Below are positions 24,721-34,130 of a DNA stretch of 64,000 nt, in pieces; the first letter of the stretch is position 1; each line of letters starts with the position of its first letter. The notes under the pieces were generated by a model, which did no database searches, had not been told where the DNA came from, and worked only from the letters and a program-made list of their open reading frames with translations. The position numbers were made by a program, and so were the translations under genes. This DNA is from JABMMZ01 sp044368575 (GTDB lineage Bacteria > Bacteroidota > Bacteroidia > NS11-12g > UBA955). The stretch spans positions 1 to 64,000 of the forward strand of contig JBIPPH010000005.1 in assembly GCA_044368575.1 (NCBI GenBank), read 5' to 3'.

Positions 24721-24811
24721 CCATTAACGATTAACTATTAACCATTAACTATTAACCATTAATGATTAACTATTAACCATTAACTATTAACCATTAACTA
24801 TTAACCATTAA
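24721..24811. repeat. heptamer tandem repeat, CYATTAA-type x13
   Basis: Thirteen consecutive 7-bp units, alternating mostly CCATTAA and CTATTAA, with CGATTAA and TGATTAA variants (24721-24811). Period 7, or 14 for the pair. It ends 8 bp before the TamB-like stop codon. The reverse complement (TTAATGG/TTAATAG) resembles the GTTATTA array upstream, so the region might fold back. Likely a slippage-prone minisatellite. Confidence 0.85.
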
Positions 24812-24819
24812 CCAACTAC

Positions 24820-27800
24820 TCAATTTACCTTCCGTTTAGCACCTTTGCGTTTGAGGAATTTGAAGGGACGCAAGACATTAAATTCCTTAGTATATACAAC
24901 CCCTACACCATTTGTAGTAATAGGCGTACTCAAGGAGGTGGTATTCACCTGGTTGAAACTAGAACGGGTATAGGCTTTGATTTTCACATTGCCCTTTTTT
25001 GTGAGTTTGTACTCTAGATTGATATTGGGGATAGAGCTGTAATTGCTAAAACTGCCATCAAAGGTCAATTTATCATTCAAAAACTTGCTACTTAACAATA
25101 AACCGTATTCTGCAGGCAATGTAATACTGCCATTTTTATAGATCACATTGACTTTCCAATTGGGATCAATTTTATTTAACCAATTACTCAATTGATTGGA
25201 TAGTAAATCTGTACCAGCAGAGGATAGCGCTGTAGAACCAGCATTGGTTAATCCAGCCTCTGATTGAGCAAACATTGGAGGCAAGAATTTCTTCATCAAC
25301 AACAAACTAAATACTTGTCGATTCACCTCTTCTCTGTCGGATTTTATTCTGTTAATAACTGGCGACAATGAACTCGTATAGTTGCCCGCTTCACTTTGTA
25401 ATTTAGGAAAATTCAAACCAAAACTCACTTCTGGTAAAAACAAGTTACCTTTTAAATACAATTCACTTTCAACAGTTACTGCTTGTACAGATGTGTTGGT
25501 ATTGAAATTAGAATTCAAAGCAACTGCAGTTAATAATGGCGATGGACTTGTAGTCTCAGAATTATAGGCTACTATATTTAATTTGGCATCTAAGGGATCT
25601 CCATACCAAGTAATGCTTCCTCCAGGACGAATATTAAACGGCTTATTATACAAATCAAAAGCGGTGAACAAATAACGGCCTTTGTCTACTGTATAATTTC
25701 CAAACATGAAAAAGTCACCACTTTGATTCATCTCAAGTTTTAAATCACCATGACCTGTACCTGTAATTTTATCCCCTAAAATTTCATCGAATATGATTTC
25801 AACATCAGCATCATTTGTAGCTTCTATGTCTAAAACCAAACTGTGCAAAGGGAAATCTGAACTACTCTCTTTAATGATTTTTTTACGGTTGGTTTTAAAA
25901 TGAACATAATTAGGAAAACTACTAGCTTCTCCTTCACTAATTGGAATATATAACTTTGTGCCTGCAGTAGTTTTAGCTTGAACGGCTAAATCCAAAGCAT
26001 CAAAGGGTCCATTAATTTGAGCATTACCATTGGCAAAGCCTTGGCCGTAAAACAACTCATTATCTCCCTTAGAAGTATTCAAAACTTGAAATTGTTTTAA
26101 ATTCATGAGTTCTAAATCCATTTTAAAATCATTGAAGGATTGATGAGTAAAAACTGCTTTGACCATTCCCGTGCCTTTCTTTTGATCTGTGATTGCGAAT
26201 GGAGAGATATTAAATGAATTGCGATCTATGTCAATATGAGCTGAAAACTGAAGTGGTGAATTCAAAAAATCTACAATACAATTTACTTGTTTTAATTCTA
26301 ATCCGCCTTTAATAATTGGATCGGAAAAAGTTCCTGTAATGCTCAAACTATCAGTTGTATATAGTTTGCCAGAAAGTTTTGCGAAAATGCCATCTAAATA
26401 AGGTTGAAATAGTTTAACATCTGTTGGAGGCAAAAAGGCATGCAATTGATAATTCTGAGTAACGCTCTTATAATCTAACTCGCCTTCAATGCGCAAAGAA
26501 TCCAACAAACCTCTATCTACATATACTTTTAAATGTTGAAGATGCGAATTACTTTGGTTCTTAGTGAATACACTCAAATCTCCGATTGTATCGCCATTGA
26601 TTGAAAAATCAAAAACATCTATATCTGAATGAAATGCATTATATCCTTCTTGAACTGTCATAAAGACATTTCCATCTGCATGGCCATTCAACTGCGGCAA
26701 ATCAGTGTGTTTGGCGAAATAATTAACAGTATTTAAACTAAACTCATTAAAAGCAATTGACAGCTTTTGAGGTGTATTGGGCCCTAAAGCGCCATCAACG
26801 GAAATAGATTCTTTTTTCAATCTAAACACAAAGTCGCTCAAAGAAAAATTCTCTCCTACAACCAATGCCGAGGCATTTGAATCAAGTCTCCAAATATCAT
26901 TTGCTACACTTAAATGAACTTTCTTAAGATGAATTTCTATACTATCATTGTGAAATTGCAAATCGCCTAAAGATTGAATACCAATCTTAAATCCAGTATC
27001 AATTCCACTAAATGCATAGTCAACTGAGTTGTCGTATACTTTTGACTCAATGTGAATGGCATTGGTATGAATAAAATCCCTGTCAGTAAAATGGCCTAAA
27101 TCAACTGCCATTTTCAATTGTTGCCCCTTAACTTTATTAGCCTTTAATCTGAGTTGTTTGAATTCATATTGATCGAATACAATCAGCTTATTATTGATTG
27201 CAAAATCTAAAGCTTGAGTACTGGAATTATAACTACCCTTCCCAACACATGGCTCTAATTGAAGTTTTGGTAAATACAAAGAGGTGACATCATATGGGCG
27301 CTTCAAATCTACCTCAAACACAAAATCCTCTTTAGGCAATTGCACTTTAGGCATATTAAAATAAGCAGGGATCAGCTGATGCATCAAATGCAAAATAGAA
27401 ACATCCAACAATTTAAGTTTAAATTGACCTTTGATACCTGCATCAACAATATCACTTCTAAGTTTAAGCTCTTTGATGTCATTGTATTCATAGGCAGACA
27501 AATTCACATAAGGGATGTTCACTTTATTGCCATTTCTCTCTATCGCAATACTTTCTCCGACAATACTCCCTTGAGCATCATCTATACTTTTACCCACAAA
27601 ATCTAAATTAAATACGCCTTTAAGCCATTGATCTGTATGATCTAATCCAAAACTCTTTAAATTGGCTTTGTGAATATCTGCGGTAAAATGAGCAGATGGC
27701 ACTTTTAAATCACTTCTAAATTCTCCATCAAAATCTAAATCTAAGTTTTCATCTCTGAATTGGGCTTGACCAGCAAATCTGGCTTTACTCATTTCTCCCT

Positions 27801-29232
27801 TCGCTGTGATATTTTTAAAAGTATGACCATTAAAAGTTAAATGGGGCATTTTACCATCTAAATTAATGCGGTAATGATCTCTGCTCATTCCCACCCCATC
27901 AATGCGAACATCAAATCCTATATCATCGATTTGGGCTTCCTTAATAAACGAATTAATTTTAAAGAAATCAGTACTCAACGTTCCTGAGTATTTAGCTTTA
28001 TCTAAACCCTCACTGTATTTAATATTGATGTCTGTTTTAAAATTACCAATTTGCGTAGCAATATTCCCGTAAGAAACAAAATCATTGTAAAAGCCAATAA
28101 AGCTGCCTTGGTATTGAACAGTCCCCAAAGCCGCAAAATTACTAGGCATATTATTCTGCGACAACACCTCTAAATCATGATAATTAGATTTAAATTGTTT
28201 GACATTAATATCTAAAATGGTATTGTCGAAATTAGGCAAACCAGTCATTGACCAATCCCCATTAAATACAGTCGTCTCAAGGGCTTTAATTTCAGTTGAG
28301 TGCCCTCTAAGTTGTGATAACGGGCCTTCACATTGACCTTTTAATTGCAAACTAAAATCATAAGGTTTGAGTTCATCTGAAAAGAAAGCCAAATCAGATG
28401 TTCTGATGGTTGAGGCTGTTATATTGGCTTTGATGGTTACATTGTCATTGAATTGATTGTAATCTTTCCAAGTATTGGTTAATAGCTTAAAATCCCCTTC
28501 AATTTCACTTTGTTGGCTGTATAAATGAAATTTTTCAAATTCAATGCCTTTTGCGTGAATATTGGTTGTAGCTTGTAATTGTTTGAGTTCAAATCCACAT
28601 TTCTCTTTTGCTGATAATGCATTGGTTATAAAATGCATAGAATCATCTATCAAATAAAAATCAGATAGACTTGCATGGATATCAGAAAAACTAATTTGAT
28701 TGTAGTTAAAGGCCATGAAATCAGGTGCCTCATCATTGTCTTGAAAATAGTCATACTTTACATCTTCAAGCGCGACCTCTTGACTATGGATTGTCCATAT
28801 AATTTTGGGTTTATTGGGATCTCTAGGTCCTGCATCAAAATAATCTAATAAAAACTCGTAATTATCTGTTGAATCTCCTTTGTGCTCACCAAAATACACC
28901 TTACCACCATTGATGGCTATTGCATTAAAATCTATTAATCGTTTATTGGCCTTATATGTATTATAATCCAAATTCAATTCCCTGAAATAAAACATGGTAT
29001 CTCCGGCCTGGTCTTCAACATACAAATCTTCAATAATAGCTGTCTTAAAAAAAGCTATGTCAACTCCAGAAACTTTTACCTTGGTTTTTAATTCTGTTGA
29101 TAGATATTCAGTAATACTTTGAGCCAACCATGATTGAACAGGTTTACTTCTAAAAGCAATGTAAAGCAGACCCACCACGAAAAACATGATGAGTAGGATT
29201 AATCGAGCTATTTTAGATATCTTTGCTAACAC
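24820..29232 (-). CDS. TamB-like (DUF490/AsmA-like) translocation and assembly module protein
   Basis: A 1470-residue periplasmic protein anchored by an N-terminal membrane helix (VLAKISKIARLILLIMFFVV). The body is a long series of beta-strand repeats that form the hydrophobic groove of bridge-like lipid-transfer/TamB-type proteins. The C-terminal DUF490 domain is visible (RPGGSITWYGDPLDAKLNIV, then KNGSITLPAEYGLLLSSKF). It spans the periplasm and is linked to phospholipid transport or outer-membrane assembly. I choose the GTG at 29232: TATATTTG on the minus strand at 29255-29248 gives a transcription start just upstream, whereas ATGs at 29313 and 29358 would lie inside the divergent tsaD gene. 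Confidence 0.88.
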   Translation of the reverse strand: MLAKISKIARLILLIMFFVVGLLYIAFRSKPVQSWLAQSITEYLSTELKTKVKVSGVDIAFFKTAIIEDLYVEDQAGDTMFYFRELNLDYNTYKANKRLIDFNAIAINGGKVYFGEHKGDSTDNYEFLLDYFDAGPRDPNKPKIIWTIHSQEVALEDVKYDYFQDNDEAPDFMAFNYNQISFSDIHASLSDFYLIDDSMHFITNALSAKEKCGFELKQLQATTNIHAKGIEFEKFHLYSQQSEIEGDFKLLTNTWKDYNQFNDNVTIKANITASTIRTSDLAFFSDELKPYDFSLQLKGQCEGPLSQLRGHSTEIKALETTVFNGDWSMTGLPNFDNTILDINVKQFKSNYHDLEVLSQNNMPSNFAALGTVQYQGSFIGFYNDFVSYGNIATQIGNFKTDINIKYSEGLDKAKYSGTLSTDFFKINSFIKEAQIDDIGFDVRIDGVGMSRDHYRINLDGKMPHLTFNGHTFKNITAKGEMSKARFAGQAQFRDENLDLDFDGEFRSDLKVPSAHFTADIHKANLKSFGLDHTDQWLKGVFNLDFVGKSIDDAQGSIVGESIAIERNGNKVNIPYVNLSAYEYNDIKELKLRSDIVDAGIKGQFKLKLLDVSILHLMHQLIPAYFNMPKVQLPKEDFVFEVDLKRPYDVTSLYLPKLQLEPCVGKGSYNSSTQALDFAINNKLIVFDQYEFKQLRLKANKVKGQQLKMAVDLGHFTDRDFIHTNAIHIESKVYDNSVDYAFSGIDTGFKIGIQSLGDLQFHNDSIEIHLKKVHLSVANDIWRLDSNASALVVGENFSLSDFVFRLKKESISVDGALGPNTPQKLSIAFNEFSLNTVNYFAKHTDLPQLNGHADGNVFMTVQEGYNAFHSDIDVFDFSINGDTIGDLSVFTKNQSNSHLQHLKVYVDRGLLDSLRIEGELDYKSVTQNYQLHAFLPPTDVKLFQPYLDGIFAKLSGKLYTTDSLSITGTFSDPIIKGGLELKQVNCIVDFLNSPLQFSAHIDIDRNSFNISPFAITDQKKGTGMVKAVFTHQSFNDFKMDLELMNLKQFQVLNTSKGDNELFYGQGFANGNAQINGPFDALDLAVQAKTTAGTKLYIPISEGEASSFPNYVHFKTNRKKIIKESSSDFPLHSLVLDIEATNDADVEIIFDEILGDKITGTGHGDLKLEMNQSGDFFMFGNYTVDKGRYLFTAFDLYNKPFNIRPGGSITWYGDPLDAKLNIVAYNSETTSPSPLLTAVALNSNFNTNTSVQAVTVESELYLKGNLFLPEVSFGLNFPKLQSEAGNYTSSLSPVINRIKSDREEVNRQVFSLLLMKKFLPPMFAQSEAGLTNAGSTALSSAGTDLLSNQLSNWLNKIDPNWKVNVIYKNGSITLPAEYGLLLSSKFLNDKLTFDGSFSNYSSIPNINLEYKLTKKGNVKIKAYTRSSFNQVNTTSLSTPITTNGVGVVYTKEFNVLRPFKFLKRKGAKRKVN

Positions 29233-29247
29233 TTTTGGCCTTAAGGG

Positions 29248-29255
29248 CAAATATA
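29248..29255 (-). promoter_or_regulatory. -7 element for the TamB-like gene
   Basis: TATATTTG on the minus strand, an exact TAnnTTTG, ends 15 nt before the GTG at 29232. It supports that start. No convincing -33 element is seen at the expected distance. Confidence 0.5.
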
Positions 29256-29284
29256 AGTAACCACACAAGAAGACTATACACACA

Positions 29285-30295
29285 ATGACAGAAAAACAAG
29301 ACACTATCAACATCTTGGCCATTGAATCTTCTTGCGATGATACCGCAGCTGCCGTCATTCAAAACGGCAAAATACTTGCCAATATTGTTTCGAGTCAATT
29401 AATCCACCAACAATACGGCGGTGTTATCCCTGAATTGGCCAGTAGAGCACACCAACAAAATATAGTTAAAGTCGTAAGCAAGGCACTTGAAAAAGCAGAA
29501 ATGTCAACTGTTCAATTGCATGCAGTTGCCTATACACAAGGGCCGGGCTTAATGGGCTCATTATTAGTAGGTAGTCAATTTGCCAAGGGCCTGTGTTTGG
29601 CTTCAAACTTGCCGAGCATTGGGGTAAATCATTTAGAAGCCCATGTGGCTGCTCATTATATTGAGCAACAGCAGCGCTTTCCAATGATTTGTTTATTGGT
29701 ATCAGGCGGACACACCCAATTGATTTTGGTGAAATCTGAATTAGACATGAGCGTTTTGGGGTCTACCCTAGATGATGCGGCTGGCGAAGCTTTTGACAAA
29801 ACGGCTAAACTCCTAAATTTGCCCTACCCAGGAGGGCCTTTAATTGACCAATATGCTGAACTTGGCAACGACAAAGCCTTTGAATTTCCTGTCGCGAAAT
29901 TAGAAGATTACCAATTCAGCTACAGTGGACTAAAAACAGCTTTATTGTATTTTTTGCAGAAGCAAACAGATCCTAGTGCATTTATAGAAAAACACTTAAA
30001 TGACATTTGTGCCAGTATGCGCAAAGCAATCGTTAAACCCTTGATTCAACAATTAGAAAAAGCCGCCTTAGCGCACAATGTTCAAACCATAGCCATAGCG
30101 GGCGGTGTATCTGCCAATGCTTTATTGAGGCGTTCAGTTATTGCACTGGGCGAAAAGCACCAATGGAGAACACTTATTCCGGCCTTTGAATATTGCACAG
30201 ACAATGCAGCTATGATTGCTATGGTGGCCCATTATAAATATTTAAATCAAGACTTTACGCCATTAAATGCGCTGCCTTTCAGTCGTATGGATTAA
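29285..30295 (+). CDS. tsaD: tRNA N6-threonylcarbamoyladenosine transferase (TsaD)
   Basis: A 336-residue ASKHA-fold enzyme that transfers threonylcarbamoyl to A37 of ANN-decoding tRNAs, with TsaB and TsaE partners. Visible are the N-terminal IESSCDDTAAAVI, the family YTQGPGLMGSLLVG, the metal-binding NHLEAHVAAH motif (His residues), LVSGGHTQLILV, and the C-terminal AIAGGVSANALLRR. Length is normal. The start lies 52 bp from the divergent TamB-like gene. The last 4 nt overlap the 3' end of the convergent glycosyltransferase gene. Confidence 0.97.
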   Translation: MTEKQDTINILAIESSCDDTAAAVIQNGKILANIVSSQLIHQQYGGVIPELASRAHQQNIVKVVSKALEKAEMSTVQLHAVAYTQGPGLMGSLLVGSQFAKGLCLASNLPSIGVNHLEAHVAAHYIEQQQRFPMICLLVSGGHTQLILVKSELDMSVLGSTLDDAAGEAFDKTAKLLNLPYPGGPLIDQYAELGNDKAFEFPVAKLEDYQFSYSGLKTALLYFLQKQTDPSAFIEKHLNDICASMRKAIVKPLIQQLEKAALAHNVQTIAIAGGVSANALLRRSVIALGEKHQWRTLIPAFEYCTDNAAMIAMVAHYKYLNQDFTPLNALPFSRMD

Positions 30296-31446
30296 GCTTG
30301 GGCTTTAACACTCAAAATGGCTTCGCAAATCTGATCTACACCAATGGACTTAATTTCAGTATGACTGTACTGTAATTTTAATTGATTGGCATCTAATTTC
30401 ATCCATTCAGGATACACAACCCTAACTTGGTGTTTAACATAAGGCTGATAGTTGGTAAACCTTTGCCAATTGGTGGCATTACTAATTACTACAGTATTGG
30501 TGGCCGTTAATACCCCATAGTGCAATGCTGCAGAATCTGGTGTCAGCAAAACACTGGCTTCTCCTATAAAAGTCATTAAGTCTAACAAAGAGGTTTGAGC
30601 ACATAAATCGATGTATTGTAACGTTTTACAAAGTGGTTTTAAAGCCTCAGAAAAGGCAATTGAATTAGGCCCCCCTAAAACAATGATTTTGGCAAAACGC
30701 CCTTGCATACGGTGAATTACTTGGGCGTATTTATGAACTGGCCAATTGCGAGCCTTTGAACTTGCAACCGGAAAAATGATCAAATGATTGTGTTTTTTAA
30801 ATTGGGCAAATGGCGATTGAACCGTATACTCAACAGGCACATGAAACAGCTTTTCAACGAACTCCAAATTTCTAAAATATTCTAATCCGATGGCTTGATC
30901 AGAATGTATCGTTGAATGCATGATGGCTTCTGCCTCAGGTAAATTTGGAATGTAACTGTGATGCGTACTCGACCAGGCTATTTTACGGTCAGATTGTGCA
31001 GCGGCAACTAGCAAATCATCTAGCTTATACTGTCTGGTAAACAAGGGCGTAAAAACGAGTTCATAAGCATGCTTACTCAAAGTTTGATACTGTTCTAATC
31101 GGTATTTTGCATTGCCCCATTGCGCTTTATTGATCCAAATGTAATGATCTGCAAAATCAAACCATGCCTCCACTAATGGCTTTACTTGAGCATTGCCAAC
31201 AAAAGTGATTGGTTTAGGCGCATTGGCTTTAATGTAGGGAATGCATTGCTGCCAGAATAAAAAATCACCAATATCATCGCATTTTACAATCAATGTACCA
31301 TGCTTTTTATGGTTGCTATTACTAAGTGTTTGAATGACTTTTAATTCATCCATTAGCCATTGCTTGGTCTTGAGGGCATCGCGTCTAAGCTTCCTTAATT
31401 GAAGCCATTTAGACACTGACAATTGTAGCCTCAAGAACAGATTCAT
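30292..31446 (-). CDS. glycosyltransferase family 9 (heptosyltransferase-like)
   Basis: A 384-residue cytoplasmic, membrane-associated GT-B glycosyltransferase of the ADP-heptose:LPS heptosyltransferase family. The N-terminal part contains GTLIVKCDDIGDFLFWQQCI, and the C-terminal donor-binding part LIIFPVASSKARNWPVHKYA, KIIVLGGPNSIAF and the family ending VLLTPDSAALHYGVLTATNT. It adds a sugar to the LPS core or a similar glycolipid. Its start overlaps the valS stop by 4 nt (ATGA), so they are co-translated. The exact sugar is unknown. Confidence 0.92.
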   Translation of the reverse strand: MNLFLRLQLSVSKWLQLRKLRRDALKTKQWLMDELKVIQTLSNSNHKKHGTLIVKCDDIGDFLFWQQCIPYIKANAPKPITFVGNAQVKPLVEAWFDFADHYIWINKAQWGNAKYRLEQYQTLSKHAYELVFTPLFTRQYKLDDLLVAAAQSDRKIAWSSTHHSYIPNLPEAEAIMHSTIHSDQAIGLEYFRNLEFVEKLFHVPVEYTVQSPFAQFKKHNHLIIFPVASSKARNWPVHKYAQVIHRMQGRFAKIIVLGGPNSIAFSEALKPLCKTLQYIDLCAQTSLLDLMTFIGEASVLLTPDSAALHYGVLTATNTVVISNATNWQRFTNYQPYVKHQVRVVYPEWMKLDANQLKLQYSHTEIKSIGVDQICEAILSVKAQA

Positions 31447-34079
31447 TGACCTTGCAAGCGTTTGATTTTTTCTTCTGCATCAGCCTTTTTCTGACGTTCT
31501 TTTTCAATCACATCAGGCTTGGCATTGGCTACAAATTTCTCATTGCTCAATTTGGCCTCTACTGATTTTAAAAAGCCCTGTAAATAAGCAATTTCTTCTG
31601 CTATCTTTTTTTGTTCGGCAGCTTGATCAATCTGAGATTCAAATGGCACAAAACACTCATCGGTTCCATTCAACACTGTAATGCAATGCGTAGGTTTAGC
31701 CTGATTGTATTGAATTTGATTGAGGTTGGCTAATTTCCTAACGATGCCTTCCCACAACTCATAATTAGCAACATTAGGGGTATTGATAATAATATCTAAT
31801 GGTTGTTTAGGCGATAAGCCTTTACTGTTGCGTATATTTCTAATTTCAGTAACGATACCCAATGGCAAATCATTTAATGCGAGTAGTTCAGTGTTTTCTT
31901 TTGGATAGCTTGAAACAATAATGGCTTGAGCTGGATGACCTTCGTGTAATGCATGGTATAACTCTTCCGTAATGAAAGGCATAAATGGGTGCAGTAATTT
32001 GAGCAAAGATTCAAAATTAAGCTTGGCTTGATTGATTGTTGAAGCAGCAATTGCATCGCCATAAGTTGGCTTAATCATTTCCAAATAGTTTGAACAAAAA
32101 TCATCCCAAATCAATTTGTAAATGGACATGAGCGCGTCACTTAATCTGAAGGCTTTGAACTCATTGTGAATGGCATTAACGGCTGTCTGAAACTTCATTT
32201 CAAACCACTGATTAGCCAATGCATCTGCAGACAAGACTTTAGCGTCTATTTCAGCATCTACTTTAACCGGCAGACTGGCTAGTAGTCTGTAGGCATTCCA
32301 AATTTTGTTGCAAAAATTTCGCCCTTGTTCCAATTGGCTTTCATCGTAAAGAATGTCATTGCCAGCTGGAGCAGATAACAATAAACCCATACGTGTACCA
32401 TCAGCGCCAAACTGTGCAATCAATTCTAATGGCTCAGGGCTATTGCCCAATGATTTACTCATTTTACGACGTTGTTTATCGCGAACCAAACCAGTAAAAT
32501 ACACATTTGAAAAAGGTTTTTGACCTGTAAATGCATAACCGGCCATAACCATTCTGGCCACCCAGAAGAATATAATATCAGGGCCCGTCACCAAATCATT
32601 GGTCGGATAATAGTACTTAAAATCTGCTGAATCTTTGAACCCATCAAACACAGAAATTGGCCACAACCAACTACTGAACCAAGTATCTAAAACATCTTCA
32701 TCTTGTCTGATGTCTTTTGCTTGGATATGTGGATTCAAGGATTGAAATTGCATCAAGGCTTCAGCTTCAGTTGAGGCCACAACCATATGTCCAAAATCAT
32801 CGTACCATGCTGGTATTCTATGTCCCCACCACAATTGACGACTAATGTTCCAATCTTTTATGTTGGTTAACCAATGTTTATAGGTGTTTTTAAACTTACT
32901 TGGGTGAAAAGCAATTTGATCGTCCATTACATGGTCCAATACTTCAGGATGCTTTTCCATGAACAACTGCATATTCACAAACCATTGAGTAGAGATTTTT
33001 TTCTCAATGACTGCATCCGTTCTCTCACTGTGCCCAATTGTATTTTTTATGGATTCTGTTTTTTGCAACAAGCCTTGTTCTTCAAGGTCTTTCACAATTT
33101 GTTTTCTACAGGCAAATCTGTCTAAACCAACATAGGCCCCTGCTCTTTCGTGGATTTTACCTTCATCGGTCAACACATCGATGGCTTCTAAACGGTGTTT
33201 TTCACCAATACGGTAATCATTTTCATCGTGCGCAGGCGTTACTTTTAAGCAACCTGTTCCAAAACTCTGATCAATGTAATCATCTGCTATAATTGGCACT
33301 ACCCTATTAACGATTGGCACAATAACTGTTTGACCAATCAAAGCCTTGTATCTTTCATCTTCAGGATGCACGCATATAGCCACATCTCCCATTAAAGTTT
33401 CTGGTCGAGTTGTAGCAATGCACAAGCCATCTGACAGCCCCATTACAGCTTGTTTAGTTTGCTCTGTAAATGGGTAGGTGATATAATACAACTGCGCATT
33501 ATTCTCCTTGTAAATAACTTCTTCGTCACTAAGTGTAGTTAGGCCTTTAGGATCCCAATTCACCATTTTAGTACCACGGTAAATCAAACCATCTCGGTAC
33601 ATAGATACAAATACTTGTGTAACTGCTGTACTCAAATCCTCCTCCATGGTAAAGCGCGTTCTTTTCCAATCACAGCTTGCCCCTAATTTCTTGAGTTGTT
33701 CTAATATTATACCGCCGTATTTATGTGTCCAATCCCAAGCATGTTTCAAAAAATCCTCACGGCTTAGATCTTTTTTTTGTATGCCTTGCTCGGCAAGCAT
33801 TTTAACAACCTTAGCTTCAGTTGCAATACTAGCATGATCAGTACCAGGTACCCAACAAGCGTTTTTACCTTCCATTCTGGCTTTTCTGATCAAGACATCT
33901 TGAATGGTGTTATTGAGCATATGCCCCATGTGCAATACACCTGTCACATTGGGCGGAGGGATAACAATAGTATAAGGTTCTCTATGGTCAGGCTGAGAAT
34001 CAAAATAGCCTTTTGATTGCCAATAGGCATACCATTTTTGTTCTACTTCAGCGTGGAGATAATGCTTGTCTAATTCCAT
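31443..34079 (-). CDS. valS: valyl-tRNA synthetase
   Basis: An 878-residue class Ia synthetase charging tRNA-Val. The HIGH motif is in IPPPNVTGVLHMGHMLNNT, the KMSKS in KQRRKMSKSLGNSPEPLEL, the editing domain contains ATTRPETLMGDVAICVHPED, and the C-terminus has a coiled-coil tRNA arm (EEIAYLQGFLKSVEAKLSNE). Length and motif order are standard. A promoter with both elements sits just upstream, so close that the mRNA may be nearly leaderless. The next gene (GT9) overlaps by 4 nt. The gene is essential in other bacteria. Confidence 0.98.
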   Translation of the reverse strand: MELDKHYLHAEVEQKWYAYWQSKGYFDSQPDHREPYTIVIPPPNVTGVLHMGHMLNNTIQDVLIRKARMEGKNACWVPGTDHASIATEAKVVKMLAEQGIQKKDLSREDFLKHAWDWTHKYGGIILEQLKKLGASCDWKRTRFTMEEDLSTAVTQVFVSMYRDGLIYRGTKMVNWDPKGLTTLSDEEVIYKENNAQLYYITYPFTEQTKQAVMGLSDGLCIATTRPETLMGDVAICVHPEDERYKALIGQTVIVPIVNRVVPIIADDYIDQSFGTGCLKVTPAHDENDYRIGEKHRLEAIDVLTDEGKIHERAGAYVGLDRFACRKQIVKDLEEQGLLQKTESIKNTIGHSERTDAVIEKKISTQWFVNMQLFMEKHPEVLDHVMDDQIAFHPSKFKNTYKHWLTNIKDWNISRQLWWGHRIPAWYDDFGHMVVASTEAEALMQFQSLNPHIQAKDIRQDEDVLDTWFSSWLWPISVFDGFKDSADFKYYYPTNDLVTGPDIIFFWVARMVMAGYAFTGQKPFSNVYFTGLVRDKQRRKMSKSLGNSPEPLELIAQFGADGTRMGLLLSAPAGNDILYDESQLEQGRNFCNKIWNAYRLLASLPVKVDAEIDAKVLSADALANQWFEMKFQTAVNAIHNEFKAFRLSDALMSIYKLIWDDFCSNYLEMIKPTYGDAIAASTINQAKLNFESLLKLLHPFMPFITEELYHALHEGHPAQAIIVSSYPKENTELLALNDLPLGIVTEIRNIRNSKGLSPKQPLDIIINTPNVANYELWEGIVRKLANLNQIQYNQAKPTHCITVLNGTDECFVPFESQIDQAAEQKKIAEEIAYLQGFLKSVEAKLSNEKFVANAKPDVIEKERQKKADAEEKIKRLQGQ

Positions 34080-34085
34080 TTACGG

Positions 34086-34115
34086 CAAAAATACTGAATT
34101 TTAATCAGCTCTCAA
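34086..34115 (-). promoter_or_regulatory. promoter for valS
   Basis: On the minus strand TTG (34115-34113) and TATTTTTG (34093-34086) are 22 bp apart start to start. The -7 element ends 7 nt from the ATG at 34079, so the predicted transcription start falls on or next to the start codon. The TTG lies in the loop of the inverted repeat AGCTCT-CAAA-AGAGCT (34107-34122), which could be a regulatory dyad or the rluF hairpin. Confidence 0.65.
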
Positions 34116-34130
34116 AAGAGCTCATAGCAG

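Noticed and set aside
24642..24811. CRISPR array
   Set aside because: Repeats are 7 bp with no unique spacers of constant length and no cas genes nearby.
29233..29358. Extended N-terminus of the TamB-like protein into tsaD
   Set aside because: This would overlap the conserved first codons of tsaD on the other strand; the -7 element at 29248-29255 and the GTG at 29232 explain the start better.
34107..34122. AGCTCT-CAAA-AGAGCT hairpin as a terminator of rluF
   Set aside because: No T-run follows in the minus-strand direction (only a mixed AT stretch) and the loop coincides with the valS -33 element, so function is unclear.
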